A stretch of 64,000 nucleotides of DNA from Pantoea piersonii (GTDB lineage Bacteria; Pseudomonadota; Gammaproteobacteria; Enterobacterales; Enterobacteriaceae): positions 497,590 to 561,589 of the forward strand of contig NZ_RARB01000002.1 in NCBI RefSeq assembly GCF_003612015.1, in the 5' to 3' direction. The notes below the pieces were generated by a model. That model was not told where the DNA came from. It ran no database searches and saw only the letters and a list, made by a program, of their open reading frames with translations. The position numbers and the translations under genes were made by a program. Of this stretch, positions 49,789-60,490 are shown in pieces (the stretch's first letter is position 1; every line of letters starts with the position of its first letter).

Positions 49789-51231
49789 TTAGTCTACGCG
49801 CAGCACCCGGCTGGTATTGGTGGTGCCGGTCGCGCCCATAACATCGCCCTGCGTCACAATGACCAGATCGCCCGAGACGAGAAAGCCTTTATCGCGCAGC
49901 AGATTGACCGCATCGTGTGCAGCCACCACGCCATCATTATCGCTGTCAAATAACACCGGCGTCACGCCGCGATAAAGCGCCGTAAGGTTCAGGGTGCGCT
50001 CATGGCGCGACATAGCGAAAATCGGCAGACCGGAAGTAATGCGCGACGTCATGAGCGGCGTGCGGCCTGACTCGGTCATCGTGATAATGGCGGTCACGCC
50101 CTGCAGGTGGTTAGCCGCATACATAGCCGACATCGCAATCGCTTCTTCGATATTGTCGAAGGTCACTTCCAGGCGATGCTTGGATACGTTCACGCTGGGG
50201 ATCTTTTCCGCGCCCAGACAAACTTTCGCCATGGCGGAAACGGTCTCAGCGGGGTACTGACCAGCGGCGGTTTCCGCTGACAGCATAACGGCGTCGGTAC
50301 CATCGAGTACGGCGTTAGCGACGTCCATCACTTCGGCGCGTGTAGGCATCGGATTGGTGATCATCGACTCCATCATCTGCGTGGCGGTGATGATGGTGCG
50401 GTTCAGCTGACGCGCGCGGCGAATAAGCGCCTTCTGAATGCCAACCAGTTCGGGATCGCCGATTTCGACGCCCAGGTCGCCACGCGCCACCATCACCACA
50501 TCGGAGGCGAGAATAATATCGTCCATCGCTTCCTGCGTCGCGACCGCTTCGGCACGTTCGACTTTCGCTACCAGCTGCGCTTCACAGCCCGCCTCGCGCG
50601 CCAGACGACGCGCATAGTTCATATCTTCGCCGCTGCGCGGGAAAGAGACCGCCAGGTAATCGACGCCGATCTTCGCGGCGGTAATAATGTCCGCTTTATC
50701 TTTTTCGGTCAGCGCTTCAGCTGACAGGCCGCCGCCGAGCTTGTTAATGCCTTTGTTGTTGGAGAGCGGGCCGCCGACGGTGACTTCGGTGAATACCTTC
50801 ATGCCCTGGACTTCCAGCACCTTCAGCTGCACGCGTCCATCGTCGAGCAGCAGAATGTCCCCTGGCACCACATCTTCTGGCAGGCCTTTATAGTCGATGC
50901 CGACTTTCTCTTTATCGCCTTCGCCTTTGCTCAGGCTGGCGTCCAGCAGGAAACGGTCGCCCACGTTGAGGAACACTTTGCCCTCTTTAAAGGTCGAGAC
51001 ACGAATTTTCGGGCCCTGCAGATCGCCCAGAATCGCGACGTGACGACCCAGCTTCGCGGCGATTTCGCGCACTTTATTGGCGCGCAGCTGATGATCTTCC
51101 GGGGTGCCGTGAGAGAAGTTGAGTCGAACAACGTTTGCGCCTGCGGCGATGATTTTTTCCAGATTATTATCGCGGTCTGTGGCCGGGCCGAGGGTTGTAA
51201 CGATCTTGGTTCTTCTGAGACGTCTTGACAT
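49789..51231 (-). CDS. pykA: Pyruvate kinase II
   Basis: Converts phosphoenolpyruvate and ADP to pyruvate and ATP. The ATG at 51231 ([19 protein letters not shown], 480 aa as in E. coli) has GGAG 7 nt upstream; the longer frame from 51249 adds six residues only. IPVF-type active-site sequence [13 protein letters not shown] and the lysine motif VAKVERAEA are present. It follows hexR on the same strand. Confidence 0.97.
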   Translation of the reverse strand: MSRRLRRTKIVTTLGPATDRDNNLEKIIAAGANVVRLNFSHGTPEDHQLRANKVREIAAKLGRHVAILGDLQGPKIRVSTFKEGKVFLNVGDRFLLDASLSKGEGDKEKVGIDYKGLPEDVVPGDILLLDDGRVQLKVLEVQGMKVFTEVTVGGPLSNNKGINKLGGGLSAEALTEKDKADIITAAKIGVDYLAVSFPRSGEDMNYARRLAREAGCEAQLVAKVERAEAVATQEAMDDIILASDVVMVARGDLGVEIGDPELVGIQKALIRRARQLNRTIITATQMMESMITNPMPTRAEVMDVANAVLDGTDAVMLSAETAAGQYPAETVSAMAKVCLGAEKIPSVNVSKHRLEVTFDNIEEAIAMSAMYAANHLQGVTAIITMTESGRTPLMTSRITSGLPIFAMSRHERTLNLTALYRGVTPVLFDSDNDGVVAAHDAVNLLRDKGFLVSGDLVIVTQGDVMGATGTTNTSRVLRVD

Positions 51232-51337
51232 GAAGGACTCCGTTGACAAATTTGCGTATCCCCTAAAGTGGACAGGGCGTGATGATTATTCTAACTGAAG
51301 GAGAGCCTGTGATACGACTCACATTGTAAATGTGATG

Positions 51338-52216
51338 TTAATTTTTTTGTTTCGCTGCGTTTTCCATGGTGTCGGGCTTATCGAAACGCGAATCTTTTAA
51401 GGCCTCTTTCACTCGTTTCAGGTTTTCACGAAACGCGCCGCCGCGCTCGAGAATAAATCCGGTCGCCAGCACGTCGATAGCGGTGAGCTGCGCCAGGCGG
51501 GAAACCATCGGCAGATAGACATCGGTATCTTCCGGAACATCAAGCGTTAACGCCAGCGTGGCGACCTCGGCAAGCGGGGACGCGGGAGAAGTGATGGCTA
51601 TCACAGTGGAACCGTTTACACCGGCAAGGCGAGCCAGTTCTACCATATTTTTCGTGCGGCCAGTATGTGAAATTAAAACAAAAACGTCGTCTGAACGACT
51701 ATTTATACAACTCATGCGCTGGATCACAATATCCTCAGACCAGACGACCGGCAGATTAAAACGCAGAAACTTATTAAAGGCGTCGTGCGCCACCACCGCC
51801 GAGGCGCCCAGACCAAAGAACGCCACTTTTTGCGCCTGCGACAGGGCCGCTACCGACTGCTGCACCACGGCGAGATCGAGCTGGTTACGTACGCGTTGCA
51901 GACCGGCCAGCGCCGAGTCGAAAATTTTATGGCTGTAACCTGCGGTATCGTCATCTTCATCCACGTCGCGGCTGACCCAGCTCAGTCCTTTCGCCAGGCT
52001 CTGCGCCAGCTGCAGTTTAAAATCGGGGAAGCCGCGGGTGCCGAGCCGACGGCAAAAGCGATTAACGGTCGGTTCGCTGACGTCAGCGGCGCGCGCCAGG
52101 CGGGCAATGCTGGAGTGTATCGCCTCCTGCGGATCGGCGAGGATCTGCGCGGCGACCTTACGTTCCGACTTGCTGAGCGTCGCCAGCTGCGCCTCGATTT
52201 TTTCCTGAATGTTCAT
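51338..52216 (-). CDS. hexR: Hexose metabolism regulator HexR
   Basis: An RpiR-family repressor that responds to 2-keto-3-deoxy-6-phosphogluconate (KDPG) and controls zwf and other sugar genes. From the ATG at 52216 it has 292 aa (E. coli 289); the frame from 52273 lacks family similarity. N-terminal HTH with DVSEPTVNRFCRRLGTRGFPDFK, then a SIS domain (VAFFGLGASAVVAHDAFNKF, LISHTGRTKNMVELA) that binds the sugar phosphate. Divergent from zwf. Confidence 0.95.
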   Translation of the reverse strand: MNIQEKIEAQLATLSKSERKVAAQILADPQEAIHSSIARLARAADVSEPTVNRFCRRLGTRGFPDFKLQLAQSLAKGLSWVSRDVDEDDDTAGYSHKIFDSALAGLQRVRNQLDLAVVQQSVAALSQAQKVAFFGLGASAVVAHDAFNKFLRFNLPVVWSEDIVIQRMSCINSRSDDVFVLISHTGRTKNMVELARLAGVNGSTVIAITSPASPLAEVATLALTLDVPEDTDVYLPMVSRLAQLTAIDVLATGFILERGGAFRENLKRVKEALKDSRFDKPDTMENAAKQKN

Positions 52217-52586
52217 AACCCGATGACCGTTATCGCTTTTATCGATGCCAGCAATGGCTGGCAGAGGGGGCATAAAAGCGTGAATATACCGCGTTCACCA
52301 TGACCGCGCGCAAGTATGGGTAAGCCGATACTGAAAATTTTTGTCATAATTTGAACCGGATTCGATTTTGCCGGACATCGGCCGCAACGCTACAGTGGGT
52401 AAAAGCGCACGCAGTATCACATCGGCACGCCTTATTCCGTCCAGAGTTAACTCTGCGGACCAGCATAGAGTCAGGTTTACCTGACCCCCTGAAATAAGTA
52501 CATTGTGCTGAAAGAAAATTACAACACGGACCCGGTGGATGAGGATGCAAACGCCAACGGGATCATCCTGCAATGAGGAGAGGAAA
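52217..52586. other. Divergent hexR-zwf control region
   Basis: 370 bp. Palindromes AGAGTTAACTCT (52443-52454) and GTCAGGT-TT-ACCTGAC (52470-52485) lie upstream of a HexR-like box (52509-52524). No gene. Confidence 0.6.
52509..52524 (+). promoter_or_regulatory. Candidate HexR operator of zwf
   Basis: TGAAAGAAAATTACAA matches 13 of 16 positions of the HexR palindrome TGTAATTAAATTACAA as I remember it, with one perfect half. It lies 62 bp before the zwf start. Confidence 0.5.
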
Positions 52587-54062
52587 ATGGCGGTAACACA
52601 AACAGCCCAGGCATGCGATCTGGTGATATTCGGTGCCAAAGGCGATCTTGCGCGCCGGAAACTGTTGCCTTCACTGTATCAGCTGGAAAAAGCGGGACAG
52701 ATCCACGAGGAAACCCGCATCATCGGCGTGGGACGCGCCGACTGGGACAAAGCAGCCTATACCAAAGTGGTGCGTGAAGCGCTGGAAACCTTTATGAAGG
52801 AGAAGATTGACGAAGCGCTGTGGGACAAGCTCAGCGGTCGTCTCGACTTCTGCAACCTCGACGTCAATGATACCTCCCATTTTCCCAAACTGGGCAAAAT
52901 GCTCGATCAGGCAAAACGCACCACCATTAACTATTTTGCGATGCCGCCAAGCACCTTCGGCGCTATCTGTAAGGGGCTGGGCTCAGCGAAGCTGAACGCC
53001 AAACCGGCTCGCGTGGTGATGGAGAAGCCGCTCGGCACCTCGCTGGAAACCTCGAAAGAGATCAACGACGCGGTAGGCGAGTTCTTTGACGAGAGCCAGG
53101 TATTCCGTATCGACCACTATCTTGGCAAGGAAACGGTGCTGAACCTGCTGGCGCTGCGCTTCGCTAACTCTATCTTCGTCAATAACTGGGATAACCGTAC
53201 GATCGACCACGTGCAGATCACTGTGGCCGAAGAGGTCGGTATCGAAGGTCGCTGGGGCTACTTCGATCAGGCTGGCCAGATGCGCGATATGATTCAGAAC
53301 CACCTGCTGCAGGTGCTCACCATGATCGCCATGGCACCGCCGTCCGATCTCAGCGCCGACGCGATTCGCGATGAGAAAGTTAAAGTGCTGCGCTCGCTGC
53401 GCCGTATCGATCAGACTAACGTGCGCGATAAAACGGTACGCGGCCAGTACACCGCTGGCTTCGTGCAGGGTAAAAAAGTGCCGGGCTATCTGGAAGAAGA
53501 GGGCGCCAATAAATCCAGCTCAACGGAAACCTTCGTCGCCATCCGCGTTGATATCGACAACTGGCGCTGGGCGGGCGTTCCGTTCTATCTGCGTACCGGC
53601 AAGCGTCTGCCGACCAAATGTTCTGAAGTGGTGGTCTACTTTAAAAACCCGGAGATGAACCTGTTCAAGGATTCCTACTCCGAGCTGCCGCAGAACAAGC
53701 TCACTATTCGTCTGCAGCCGGACGAGGGCGTCGATATCGAGATCCTGAACAAAGTGCCGGGTCTGGATCACAAGCACAAACTGCAGACCACCAAGCTGGA
53801 TCTGAGCTACTCCGAGACGTTCAATCAGTCGCATCTGGCGGACGCTTATGAACGCCTGCTGCTGGAGAGCATGCGCGGTATCCAGGCGCTGTTTGTGCGC
53901 CGCGACGAGGTAGAAGCAGCATGGACCTATGTCGACTCCATTATCGAGGCCTGGGCCGCCGACGGCGACTCCTCCAAGCCTTATCAGGCTGGTACCTGGG
54001 GGCCGGTGGCGTCCGTGGCGATGATCACGCGCGACGGCCGCTCGTGGAACGAGTTCGAATAA
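52587..54062 (+). CDS. zwf: Glucose-6-phosphate 1-dehydrogenase
   Basis: Oxidises glucose-6-phosphate to 6-phosphogluconolactone with NADP, feeding the pentose phosphate pathway. The ATG at 52587 gives 491 aa, the E. coli length, with GAGGAGAGG upstream. Cofactor motif [13 protein letters not shown], catalytic RIDHYLGKE (about residue 177). A terminator separates it from eda. Confidence 0.97.
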   Translation: MAVTQTAQACDLVIFGAKGDLARRKLLPSLYQLEKAGQIHEETRIIGVGRADWDKAAYTKVVREALETFMKEKIDEALWDKLSGRLDFCNLDVNDTSHFPKLGKMLDQAKRTTINYFAMPPSTFGAICKGLGSAKLNAKPARVVMEKPLGTSLETSKEINDAVGEFFDESQVFRIDHYLGKETVLNLLALRFANSIFVNNWDNRTIDHVQITVAEEVGIEGRWGYFDQAGQMRDMIQNHLLQVLTMIAMAPPSDLSADAIRDEKVKVLRSLRRIDQTNVRDKTVRGQYTAGFVQGKKVPGYLEEEGANKSSSTETFVAIRVDIDNWRWAGVPFYLRTGKRLPTKCSEVVVYFKNPEMNLFKDSYSELPQNKLTIRLQPDEGVDIEILNKVPGLDHKHKLQTTKLDLSYSETFNQSHLADAYERLLLESMRGIQALFVRRDEVEAAWTYVDSIIEAWAADGDSSKPYQAGTWGPVASVAMITRDGRSWNEFE

Positions 54063-54072
54063 TCCTGACATC

Positions 54073-54096
54073 AGCCCGCCGCGTGCGGGCTTTTTT
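54073..54096 (+). terminator. Terminator of zwf
   Basis: AGCCCGC-CGCGT-GCGGGCT then TTTTT. Confidence 0.9.
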
Positions 54097-54238
54097 GTAC
54101 CTGTACGCAGGAAAGTGAACCGCAGTTTCAAAAATTATCCAGGGCGGATAGACGATGCGGAAGGCGATCCTGTATGGTAGTGACGCATTGATGGCGCGGC
54201 ACACGGCAGGCGCCGGTATGGATAAGCAAGGGGAACCG

Positions 54239-54877
54239 ATGAAGAACTGGAAGACGAGTGCTGAAAAGATTCTGACCACTGGACCTGTGGTGCCGGTGAT
54301 CGTAGTGAACAAGCTGGAACATGCGGTGCCGATGGCGAAAGCGCTGGTGGCGGGCGGCGTTCGCGTGCTGGAAGTGACGCTGCGTACGCCGGTGGCGATG
54401 GATGCGCTGCGCCTTATGATTAAAGAGGTGCCGGAGGCGATCGTTGGCGCAGGAACCGTTATCAACACGCAGCAGCTGCAGGAAGTGACCGAAGCAGGCG
54501 CGCAGTTCGTTATCAGCCCTGGCGTCACTGAGTCGCTGCTTAAGGCCGCGGTAGAAGGTCCGGTGCCGCTTATTCCGGGTATCAGCACCGTTTCCGAACT
54601 GATGACCGGCATGGATTACGGCCTGCGCGAATTTAAATTCTTTCCGGCGGAAGCGAACGGCGGCGTCAAGGCGCTGCAGGCGATCGGCGGTCCCTTCCCG
54701 CAGGTGCGCTTCTGTCCGACCGGCGGCATTTCGCCCGCCAACTATCGCGACTATCTGGCGCTGAAAAGCGTGCTCTGTATTGGCGGCTCCTGGCTGGTGC
54801 CAAACGACGCGCTGGAGACGGGCGACTGGGATCGTATTACGCGTCTGGCCCGTGAAGCGGTGGAAGGCGCGAAATAA
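54239..54877 (+). CDS. eda: KDPG/KHG aldolase Eda
   Basis: Splits 2-keto-3-deoxy-6-phosphogluconate to pyruvate and glyceraldehyde-3-phosphate. The ATG at 54239 (212 aa, [20 protein letters not shown]) follows AAGGGG; the upstream frame from 54155 is not family sequence. Catalytic Glu in RVLEVTLRT and Schiff-base Lys in [13 protein letters not shown]. The dehydratase gene edd, which precedes eda in E. coli, is not here, so KDPG must come from uronate breakdown or an edd elsewhere. Confidence 0.96.
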   Translation: MKNWKTSAEKILTTGPVVPVIVVNKLEHAVPMAKALVAGGVRVLEVTLRTPVAMDALRLMIKEVPEAIVGAGTVINTQQLQEVTEAGAQFVISPGVTESLLKAAVEGPVPLIPGISTVSELMTGMDYGLREFKFFPAEANGGVKALQAIGGPFPQVRFCPTGGISPANYRDYLALKSVLCIGGSWLVPNDALETGDWDRITRLAREAVEGAK

Positions 54878-54883
54878 TTACTG

Positions 54884-54906
54884 GCGGTGAGCAGGGCGCT
54901 CACCGC
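54884..54906. terminator. Hairpin between convergent eda and purT
   Basis: GCGGTGAGC-AGGGC-GCTCACCGC, perfect 9-bp stem, no T-run on either side. Confidence 0.5.
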
Positions 54907-54913
54907 ATGATGA

Positions 54914-56092
54914 TTAGCCTTCGACCTTGACCGCCGCCGCGCTGGCGATAGCGCGCGCGACGGCGTCATTAATATTTTCACCGCTCGCCAGAGCGACGCC
55001 AAGACGGCGCGAACCGGCGATTTCCGGCTTACCGAACAGGCGCAGCTGCAGTCCCGCGCCCAGTGCCGCTTCTACATTAACGAACTTCAGGTTCTGGCTG
55101 TGCAGCTGCGGCAGGATCACCGCCGACGCCGACGGGCCGTACTGGCGAATACCGCCGATTGGCAGACCGAGAAAAGCGCGTACGTGCAGAGCGAACTCGG
55201 AGAGATCCTGCGAAATCAGCGTGACCATGCCGGTATCGTGCGGGCGCGGCGACACTTCGCTAAAGATCACCTCGTCGCCGCAGACAAACAGCTCGACGCC
55301 AAACAGGCCGTAGCCGCCCAGCGCCTTCACCACTTCGCCAGCGATCGCCTGCGCGCGCTGCAGCGCCACGTCGCTCATCTGCTGGGGCTGCCAGGATTCG
55401 CGATAGTCGCCATCTTCCTGACGATGGCCGATGGGCGCGCAGAAGTGAAGGCCATCAACCGCGCTCACGGTAAGCAGCGTAATCTCGAAATCGAATTTGA
55501 CGACCCCTTCGACAATCACACGGCCTGCGCCTGCGCGTCCGCCTTGCTGCGCATATTCCCAGGCGTGGTCGAGCTGGCTGGCTTCGCGAATAAAGCTCTG
55601 GCCTTTGCCTGAGGAGCTCATCACCGGCTTGACGATACAGGGAAAGCCGATCTCCGCCGCCGCCGCTTCGAAACTGGCCTTGCTGTCGGCGAAACGATAG
55701 CTGGAGGTGGGCAGCCCCAGCTCTTCCGCCGCCAGCCGACGGATGCCTTCACGGTTCATGGTCAGGCGCGCGGCGCGCGCGGTAGGCACCACGCGCTGGC
55801 CCTGCTGCTCCAGCTCAATCAGCTTATCCGTCGCGATCGCTTCGATTTCCGGCACCACATAGTCGGGCTTTTCCTGCGCGATAAGCGCGGCCAGCGCCTC
55901 GCCGTCAAGCATGTTCACTACGTGGCTGCGGTGCGCCACATGCATTGCGGGCGCATCGGCGTAGCGGTCTACGGCGATCACTTCCACACCCAGTCGCTGG
56001 CACTCCAGCGCAACTTCTTTACCCAGCTCACCCGAGCCTAACAGCATGACACGCGTCGCAGCGGGACGCAGCGCAGTTCCAAGAGTCGTCAT
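54914..56092 (-). CDS. purT: Formate-dependent phosphoribosylglycinamide formyltransferase PurT
   Basis: Formylates GAR with formate and ATP in purine synthesis, an alternative to folate-dependent PurN. It is an ATP-grasp enzyme of 392 aa: the N-terminal Rossmann part is [23 protein letters not shown] (start), the ATP-grasp core has [17 protein letters not shown], and [16 protein letters not shown] holds the metal-binding Glu. Transcribed from a region with a perfect PurR box. Confidence 0.97.
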   Translation of the reverse strand: MTTLGTALRPAATRVMLLGSGELGKEVALECQRLGVEVIAVDRYADAPAMHVAHRSHVVNMLDGEALAALIAQEKPDYVVPEIEAIATDKLIELEQQGQRVVPTARAARLTMNREGIRRLAAEELGLPTSSYRFADSKASFEAAAAEIGFPCIVKPVMSSSGKGQSFIREASQLDHAWEYAQQGGRAGAGRVIVEGVVKFDFEITLLTVSAVDGLHFCAPIGHRQEDGDYRESWQPQQMSDVALQRAQAIAGEVVKALGGYGLFGVELFVCGDEVIFSEVSPRPHDTGMVTLISQDLSEFALHVRAFLGLPIGGIRQYGPSASAVILPQLHSQNLKFVNVEAALGAGLQLRLFGKPEIAGSRRLGVALASGENINDAVARAIASAAAVKVEG

Positions 56093-56129
56093 AATTTCAC
56101 CTGTGAGTCAAAACGCGCGCGCAGTATAA

Positions 56130-56145
56130 ACGAAAACGTTTGCGT
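56130..56145. promoter_or_regulatory. PurR box of purT
   Basis: ACGAAAACGTTTGCGT is identical to the reverse complement of the PurR consensus ACGCAAACGTTTTCGT, 38 bp before the purT start. Confidence 0.93.
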
Positions 56146-56243
56146 TCTCATCTTCTGGCGCTTTGCCTCTCTTTTCTCACCTTGACGTTTACTGACGCCC
56201 GGTGGTGCAGAGTAGAGTCCTTGTCGCTACGAAGGAGAGAATA

Positions 56244-56897
56244 ATGAACAACCTGTTGCAACAGCTACAGTCGCTGCTGACGAAAAAGGATCACAGCGGC
56301 GGCAACGGAGGATTAAACGAGATGCTGGCGCCCGGCGCACTGGGCGGGCTGGCAGGCTTGCTTATCGCCAGCAAAAAATCACGTAAGCTGTTAACCGAGT
56401 ATGGCGGCAAAGCGCTGATTATCGGCGGCGGCGCAGCGGCAGGCGCGGTGCTGTGGAACAAATATAAACAGCGCGTGCGCGATACGCACCAGCATGAAGC
56501 CGGTTTCGGCGAGCTGCAGACCCCGGCGGATCAGCGCGCCGAACGTCTGGTCACGGCGCTGGTTTTCGCCGCCAAAAGCGACGGCCATATCGACGATCGC
56601 GAGCGTGCCGCCATAGAGCGCACAATTCATGAATCGGGCTACGGTCAGGCGGCGGAAACGCTGATCCAGCAGGCCATTAACCGACCGCTCGATCCCGCCT
56701 GGCTGGCGGCCGACGTTAAAAATGAGGATGAAGCGCTGGAACTCTATTTCCTCAGCTGTGCCGCTATCGATATCGATCACTTTATGGAGCGCAGCTACCT
56801 CACCGCGCTGGGCGACGCGTTGAAGATTCCGCAGGACGTGCGTGACGGCATTGAAAAGGATTTGCAGACGAAAAAAGCGCAGATCGCAGCGGAATAA
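56244..56897 (+). CDS. yebE: DUF533/TerB-like inner-membrane protein YebE
   Basis: 217 aa from the ATG at 56244, with AAGGAGAG upstream (E. coli 219 aa). A Gly/Ala-rich hydrophobic segment [16 protein letters not shown] and [18 protein letters not shown] could insert in the membrane; the C-terminal half ([17 protein letters not shown]) is the TerB-like acidic helical domain. Function unknown; Cpx-regulated in E. coli, but I see no clear CpxR box here. Confidence 0.92.
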   Translation: MNNLLQQLQSLLTKKDHSGGNGGLNEMLAPGALGGLAGLLIASKKSRKLLTEYGGKALIIGGGAAAGAVLWNKYKQRVRDTHQHEAGFGELQTPADQRAERLVTALVFAAKSDGHIDDRERAAIERTIHESGYGQAAETLIQQAINRPLDPAWLAADVKNEDEALELYFLSCAAIDIDHFMERSYLTALGDALKIPQDVRDGIEKDLQTKKAQIAAE

Positions 56898-56903
56898 GCC
56901 ACC

Positions 56904-56926
56904 TGCGGCCGCCTTGCGCGGCCGCA
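56904..56926 (+). terminator. Hairpin after yebE
   Basis: TGCGGCCGC-CTTGC-GCGGCCGCA, perfect 9-bp stem but followed by ATAACAAC; weak terminator or RNA stabiliser. Confidence 0.5.
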
Positions 56927-57010
56927 ATAACAACGCGTTACGCACAAAAATTTGGCTTCCCCGCCACCTGATGCCACCCTTAAAGAGTATTAATAACAGG
57001 GAGACGGAGC

Positions 57011-59074
57011 ATGCAGGCCCCCAGCGCAAAAAAAATTCCTCATGAAATGACGCTCCATGGCGATACGCGCGTGGACGATTATTACTGGCTGCGCGACGAC
57101 AAGCGCGATAATGAAGAGGTGCTGGACTATTTGCGTGCCGAAAATAACTACGGCAAGCAGATTATGGCGACCCAGCAGCCGTTACAGAACCGCATTTTAA
57201 AAGAGATTGTCGATCGCCTGCCGCCGCAGGACCATTCGGTTCCCTATGTGCACAACGGCTATCGCTATCAGAGTCGCTATGAAAGCGGCAACGAGTATGC
57301 CGCGTATTACCGCCAACCCGCCGAGAGCGCCGAGACCGATGAGTGGACGCTGCTGCTGGACGCTAACCAGCGCGCCTCGCACAGCGAGTTCTACACCATG
57401 GGCTCGCTCAATATCAGTCCTGACAATAAGGTGATGGCACTGGCGGAAGACTTTCTCTCCCGGCGGCAATACGGCATCCGTTTTCGCTGCCTTGAGAAAG
57501 GGAGCTGGTATCCAGAAGTATTAAACAACGCCTCGTCCAGCTTCGCCTGGGCGAATGATTCGCGCACGCTCTACTACGTGCGCAAACATGAGCAAACGCT
57601 GCTGCCTTATCAGGTCTGGCGACATGAACTTGGCACGCCGCAAAGTGACGACCAACTGGTTTATGAAGAAAAGGATGATACCTATCATCTCAGCGTGCAT
57701 AAAACCACGTCTGAACATTTCATTCTGATCGCGCTGTTCAGCACCAACACCAGCGAGATCCAGCTGATCGACGCCGGTTTCCCGGACGCCACGCCGCAGG
57801 TATTTTTGCCGCGCCGTAAAGATCATGAGTACAGTCTGGATCACTATCAGCATCAGTTTTATATCCGATCGAACCGGGACGGCGAGAATTTCGGGCTTTA
57901 CCGTACGCGCTGGCTGGATGAGTCGCGCTGGGAAACCCTGATCAAGCCGCGCGATCATGTCGTGATGGAAGACTTCCAGCTGTTCCGCGACTGGCTGGTA
58001 GTAGAGGAGCGCCAGCGCGGCCTCACCAGCCTGCGTCAGGTTCACTGGGAAACCGGGGAAGTGACCGGCATCGCCTTTGACGATCCCACCTATGTCACCT
58101 GGCTGGCGTTCAATCCTTCGCCGGAAACCAGCAAGCTGCGCTATGGCTACGGCTCGATGACCACGCCGACCACGCTGTTTGAGCTGGATATGGACACCGG
58201 CGAACGGCGCATCCTCAAGCAGAGCGCGATTGGCAATTTCGACCCGGACAACTACAAAAGCGAGCATCACTGGATTACGGCGCGCGACGGCACCGAAGTG
58301 CCGGTGTCGCTGGTCTATCACCGCAGGCACTACCAGCCCGGCAAAAACCCGATGCTGGTCTATGGCTACGGCGCCTATGGCAGCAATATGGAGGCGGACT
58401 TCAGCGTCAGCCGCCTTAGCCTGCTCGATCGCGGTTTCGTCTACGCGCTGGTCAACGTGCGCGGCGGCGGCGAGCTGGGACAGCGCTGGTATGACGGCGG
58501 CCGCCTGTTCAACAAGATGAACAGCTTTACCGACTTTATCGACGTCACGCAGGCGCTGGTGAAAAAGGGCTTTGGTCAGCCTGAGCAGCTCTATGCTATG
58601 GGCGGCAGCGCGGGCGGCCTGCTGATGGGTGCCGTAATCAATATGGCGCCGGAACTCTTTCACGGCGTGGTGGCGCAGGTGCCCTTTGTCGATGTGGTCA
58701 CGACGATGCTGGATGAGTCGATCCCGCTTACCACGGGTGAATATGATGAGTGGGGCAACCCTAACGACGCCGATTACTACGGCTATATTCGTCAGTACAG
58801 CCCCTACGACAATGTCGAGGCGAAAGCCTATCCGCATATGCTGGTGACCACCGGGCTGCATGATTCTCAGGTGCAATACTGGGAGCCAGCGAAATGGGTG
58901 GCGAAACTGCGCGCGCTGAAGACCGACAATAATCTGCTGATGCTCTGTACGGATATGGATGCCGGTCACGGCGGTAAGTCAGGACGTTATAAATCCTATG
59001 AGGGAATTGCGCTGGAGCTGACTTTCCTGATCGCGCTGGCGCAGGGCAGCCTGCCGCCGCAGCGCGATTATTGA
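57011..59074 (+). CDS. ptrB: Oligopeptidase B (protease II)
   Basis: Serine oligopeptidase cutting after Arg and Lys in short peptides. It has 687 aa: an N-terminal beta-propeller and a C-terminal alpha/beta-hydrolase domain. Catalytic Ser is in [13 protein letters not shown] (about residue 534), His in [13 protein letters not shown] and Asp in [21 protein letters not shown] is the oxyanion region. Its last 7 nt overlap convergent exoX. Confidence 0.96.
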   Translation: MQAPSAKKIPHEMTLHGDTRVDDYYWLRDDKRDNEEVLDYLRAENNYGKQIMATQQPLQNRILKEIVDRLPPQDHSVPYVHNGYRYQSRYESGNEYAAYYRQPAESAETDEWTLLLDANQRASHSEFYTMGSLNISPDNKVMALAEDFLSRRQYGIRFRCLEKGSWYPEVLNNASSSFAWANDSRTLYYVRKHEQTLLPYQVWRHELGTPQSDDQLVYEEKDDTYHLSVHKTTSEHFILIALFSTNTSEIQLIDAGFPDATPQVFLPRRKDHEYSLDHYQHQFYIRSNRDGENFGLYRTRWLDESRWETLIKPRDHVVMEDFQLFRDWLVVEERQRGLTSLRQVHWETGEVTGIAFDDPTYVTWLAFNPSPETSKLRYGYGSMTTPTTLFELDMDTGERRILKQSAIGNFDPDNYKSEHHWITARDGTEVPVSLVYHRRHYQPGKNPMLVYGYGAYGSNMEADFSVSRLSLLDRGFVYALVNVRGGGELGQRWYDGGRLFNKMNSFTDFIDVTQALVKKGFGQPEQLYAMGGSAGGLLMGAVINMAPELFHGVVAQVPFVDVVTTMLDESIPLTTGEYDEWGNPNDADYYGYIRQYSPYDNVEAKAYPHMLVTTGLHDSQVQYWEPAKWVAKLRALKTDNNLLMLCTDMDAGHGGKSGRYKSYEGIALELTFLIALAQGSLPPQRDY

Positions 59075-59736
59075 TCGTCGCTCAGGTATCGACGCAGCGC
59101 CTGCCGCAGCGGCGGGCGCAAATCGCGCACGTTCTCCAGCACCCAGCGCAGATAGCGCGGATCTTTACGCGCAATGGCGGCGACGCTTTGACCACGATAC
59201 TTGCCGAAGGGCAGCACGTCGCCCGCCACGCTGGCGGGCTGGCAGCGCTGCGCCATCTGCAACGCATCCCAGCCGGAGGTCTCCATAATACGGATCAACA
59301 GCGCGGCGGTAACGTAACAGTCGTAAAGCGCGCGGTGGGCATGCAGATCGGCGGGGGGCGATACCTCCAGCTTCAGGCTGTGGCGCAGCGCCTGATTGCC
59401 GTACTTAATGCCAGGCCAGAGCTGGCGCGACAGCATCATGGTGCAGATCCAGTCGCCGTGCATTTCCGGCAGCATGCGGCGATCGAAGCTGGCGTTATGC
59501 GCAACATAGAAAGCGCTGCCGTGATAGCGGCCAATCGCCTCTTCGATAGTGGGTTTGCCAACCACCATCGCTTCGGTAATGCGGTGGACGGCCATCGCCT
59601 GACGGCTGATTGGGCGGTCAGGCAGGATCAGATCGCTCATCGGGTTGACGATCTGGCCGTCAATCACATCGACCGACGCCACTTCCACCACGCCACCCTG
59701 TAGACCGCAGGTTTCGGTATCAATTACGCGTAGCAT
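59068..59736 (-). CDS. exoX: Exodeoxyribonuclease X
   Basis: A 3'-5' single-strand exonuclease of the DEDD family used in mismatch repair and recombination. It has 222 aa. Exo [14 protein letters not shown] at the N-terminus, Exo [16 protein letters not shown], Exo [18 protein letters not shown]. It starts 3 nt after holE on the same strand, so two DNA-repair/replication genes are co-transcribed. Confidence 0.95.
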   Translation of the reverse strand: MLRVIDTETCGLQGGVVEVASVDVIDGQIVNPMSDLILPDRPISRQAMAVHRITEAMVVGKPTIEEAIGRYHGSAFYVAHNASFDRRMLPEMHGDWICTMMLSRQLWPGIKYGNQALRHSLKLEVSPPADLHAHRALYDCYVTAALLIRIMETSGWDALQMAQRCQPASVAGDVLPFGKYRGQSVAAIARKDPRYLRWVLENVRDLRPPLRQALRRYLSDDQ

Positions 59737-59739
59737 GAA

Positions 59740-59970
59740 TTACTTCAGTTTGGGTTCGTAGGGCAGGCGCGAAAAGTTCAGCGACGCCTGGCGATAGTGC
59801 ATCAGTCGCTGGCGAAACCAGTCGCGAAGCGCCGCAGGCTGCTCGTTTTCAACCATTTCAGCCACTACCGGCATGTTGTAGCGCTCTTTGAACGCCACGC
59901 CCGCTGCGGCCAGTTCAACATTGACTTTATCTTTCTCTTCCTGAGAAAGCAGGGCGAGGTTTTGACTCAT
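59740..59970 (-). CDS. holE: DNA polymerase III theta subunit HolE
   Basis: Stabilises the proofreading subunit epsilon. The start at 59970, behind CAGGAGATCACC, gives 76 aa, exactly the E. coli length. [20 protein letters not shown] and the C-terminus [10 protein letters not shown] are hallmark sequences. An upstream in-frame start at 60030 is not supported. Confidence 0.95.
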   Translation of the reverse strand: MSQNLALLSQEEKDKVNVELAAAGVAFKERYNMPVVAEMVENEQPAALRDWFRQRLMHYRQASLNFSRLPYEPKLK

Positions 59971-60121
59971 GGTGATCTCCTGAAGACAGGGGGCAAAAAT
60001 AATGCTTATCCCGCTCTGAATCAAGGGCAAAGGATAGCATCGCTGGCCCTCGACACCTTAAAAGCCACGGCGTATCCTTGCCCACGTTTGCCGCTGATGC
60101 GATGGCTAAAAGGATGATCCC

Positions 60122-60487
60122 ATGCAGAAAAGAACCCTCTTAACAGGCGCTGCCGTCTCGCTGCTGCTGTTCAGCCAGTCGGTGCTGGCGCATGCTCACC
60201 TGAAATCGTCCCAACCGGCCGATAACGCTGTTATCGCCGCCGCGCCGCAGGCGCTGACCCTCAGCTTTACCGAAGATGTGGAACCCGCTTTTAGCGGCGT
60301 AACGCTGCTGGATGCCGGTAAAAAAACGATCGCCAGCGAGAAAGCGCAGCTGGATGCGAAGCAGCACAATCGGCTGATCGTTCCGCTGAAGGCGCCGCTG
60401 GCCGCGGGCGATTACCAGGTTAACTGGCACGTACTGTCGGTTGACGGACATAAAACCCAGGGCAGCTACCGCTTTAGCGTGAAGTAA
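60122..60487 (+). CDS. yobA: CopC-type periplasmic copper protein (YobA)
   Basis: 121 aa. The signal peptide ends VLA, leaving a mature protein that begins HAHLKSSQP, so the terminal His can form the copper-binding brace of CopC; Asp and His in SVDGHKTQG complete the Cu(II) site. It starts the yobA-yebZ-yebY operon with a CopD-type partner 3 nt downstream; together they probably move copper across the inner membrane. Confidence 0.93.
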   Translation: MQKRTLLTGAAVSLLLFSQSVLAHAHLKSSQPADNAVIAAAPQALTLSFTEDVEPAFSGVTLLDAGKKTIASEKAQLDAKQHNRLIVPLKAPLAAGDYQVNWHVLSVDGHKTQGSYRFSVK

Positions 60488-60490
60488 TCA

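Noticed and set aside
57521..58969. 482-codon open frame antisense to ptrB
   Set aside because: Shadow of the intact ptrB gene; no ribosome site.
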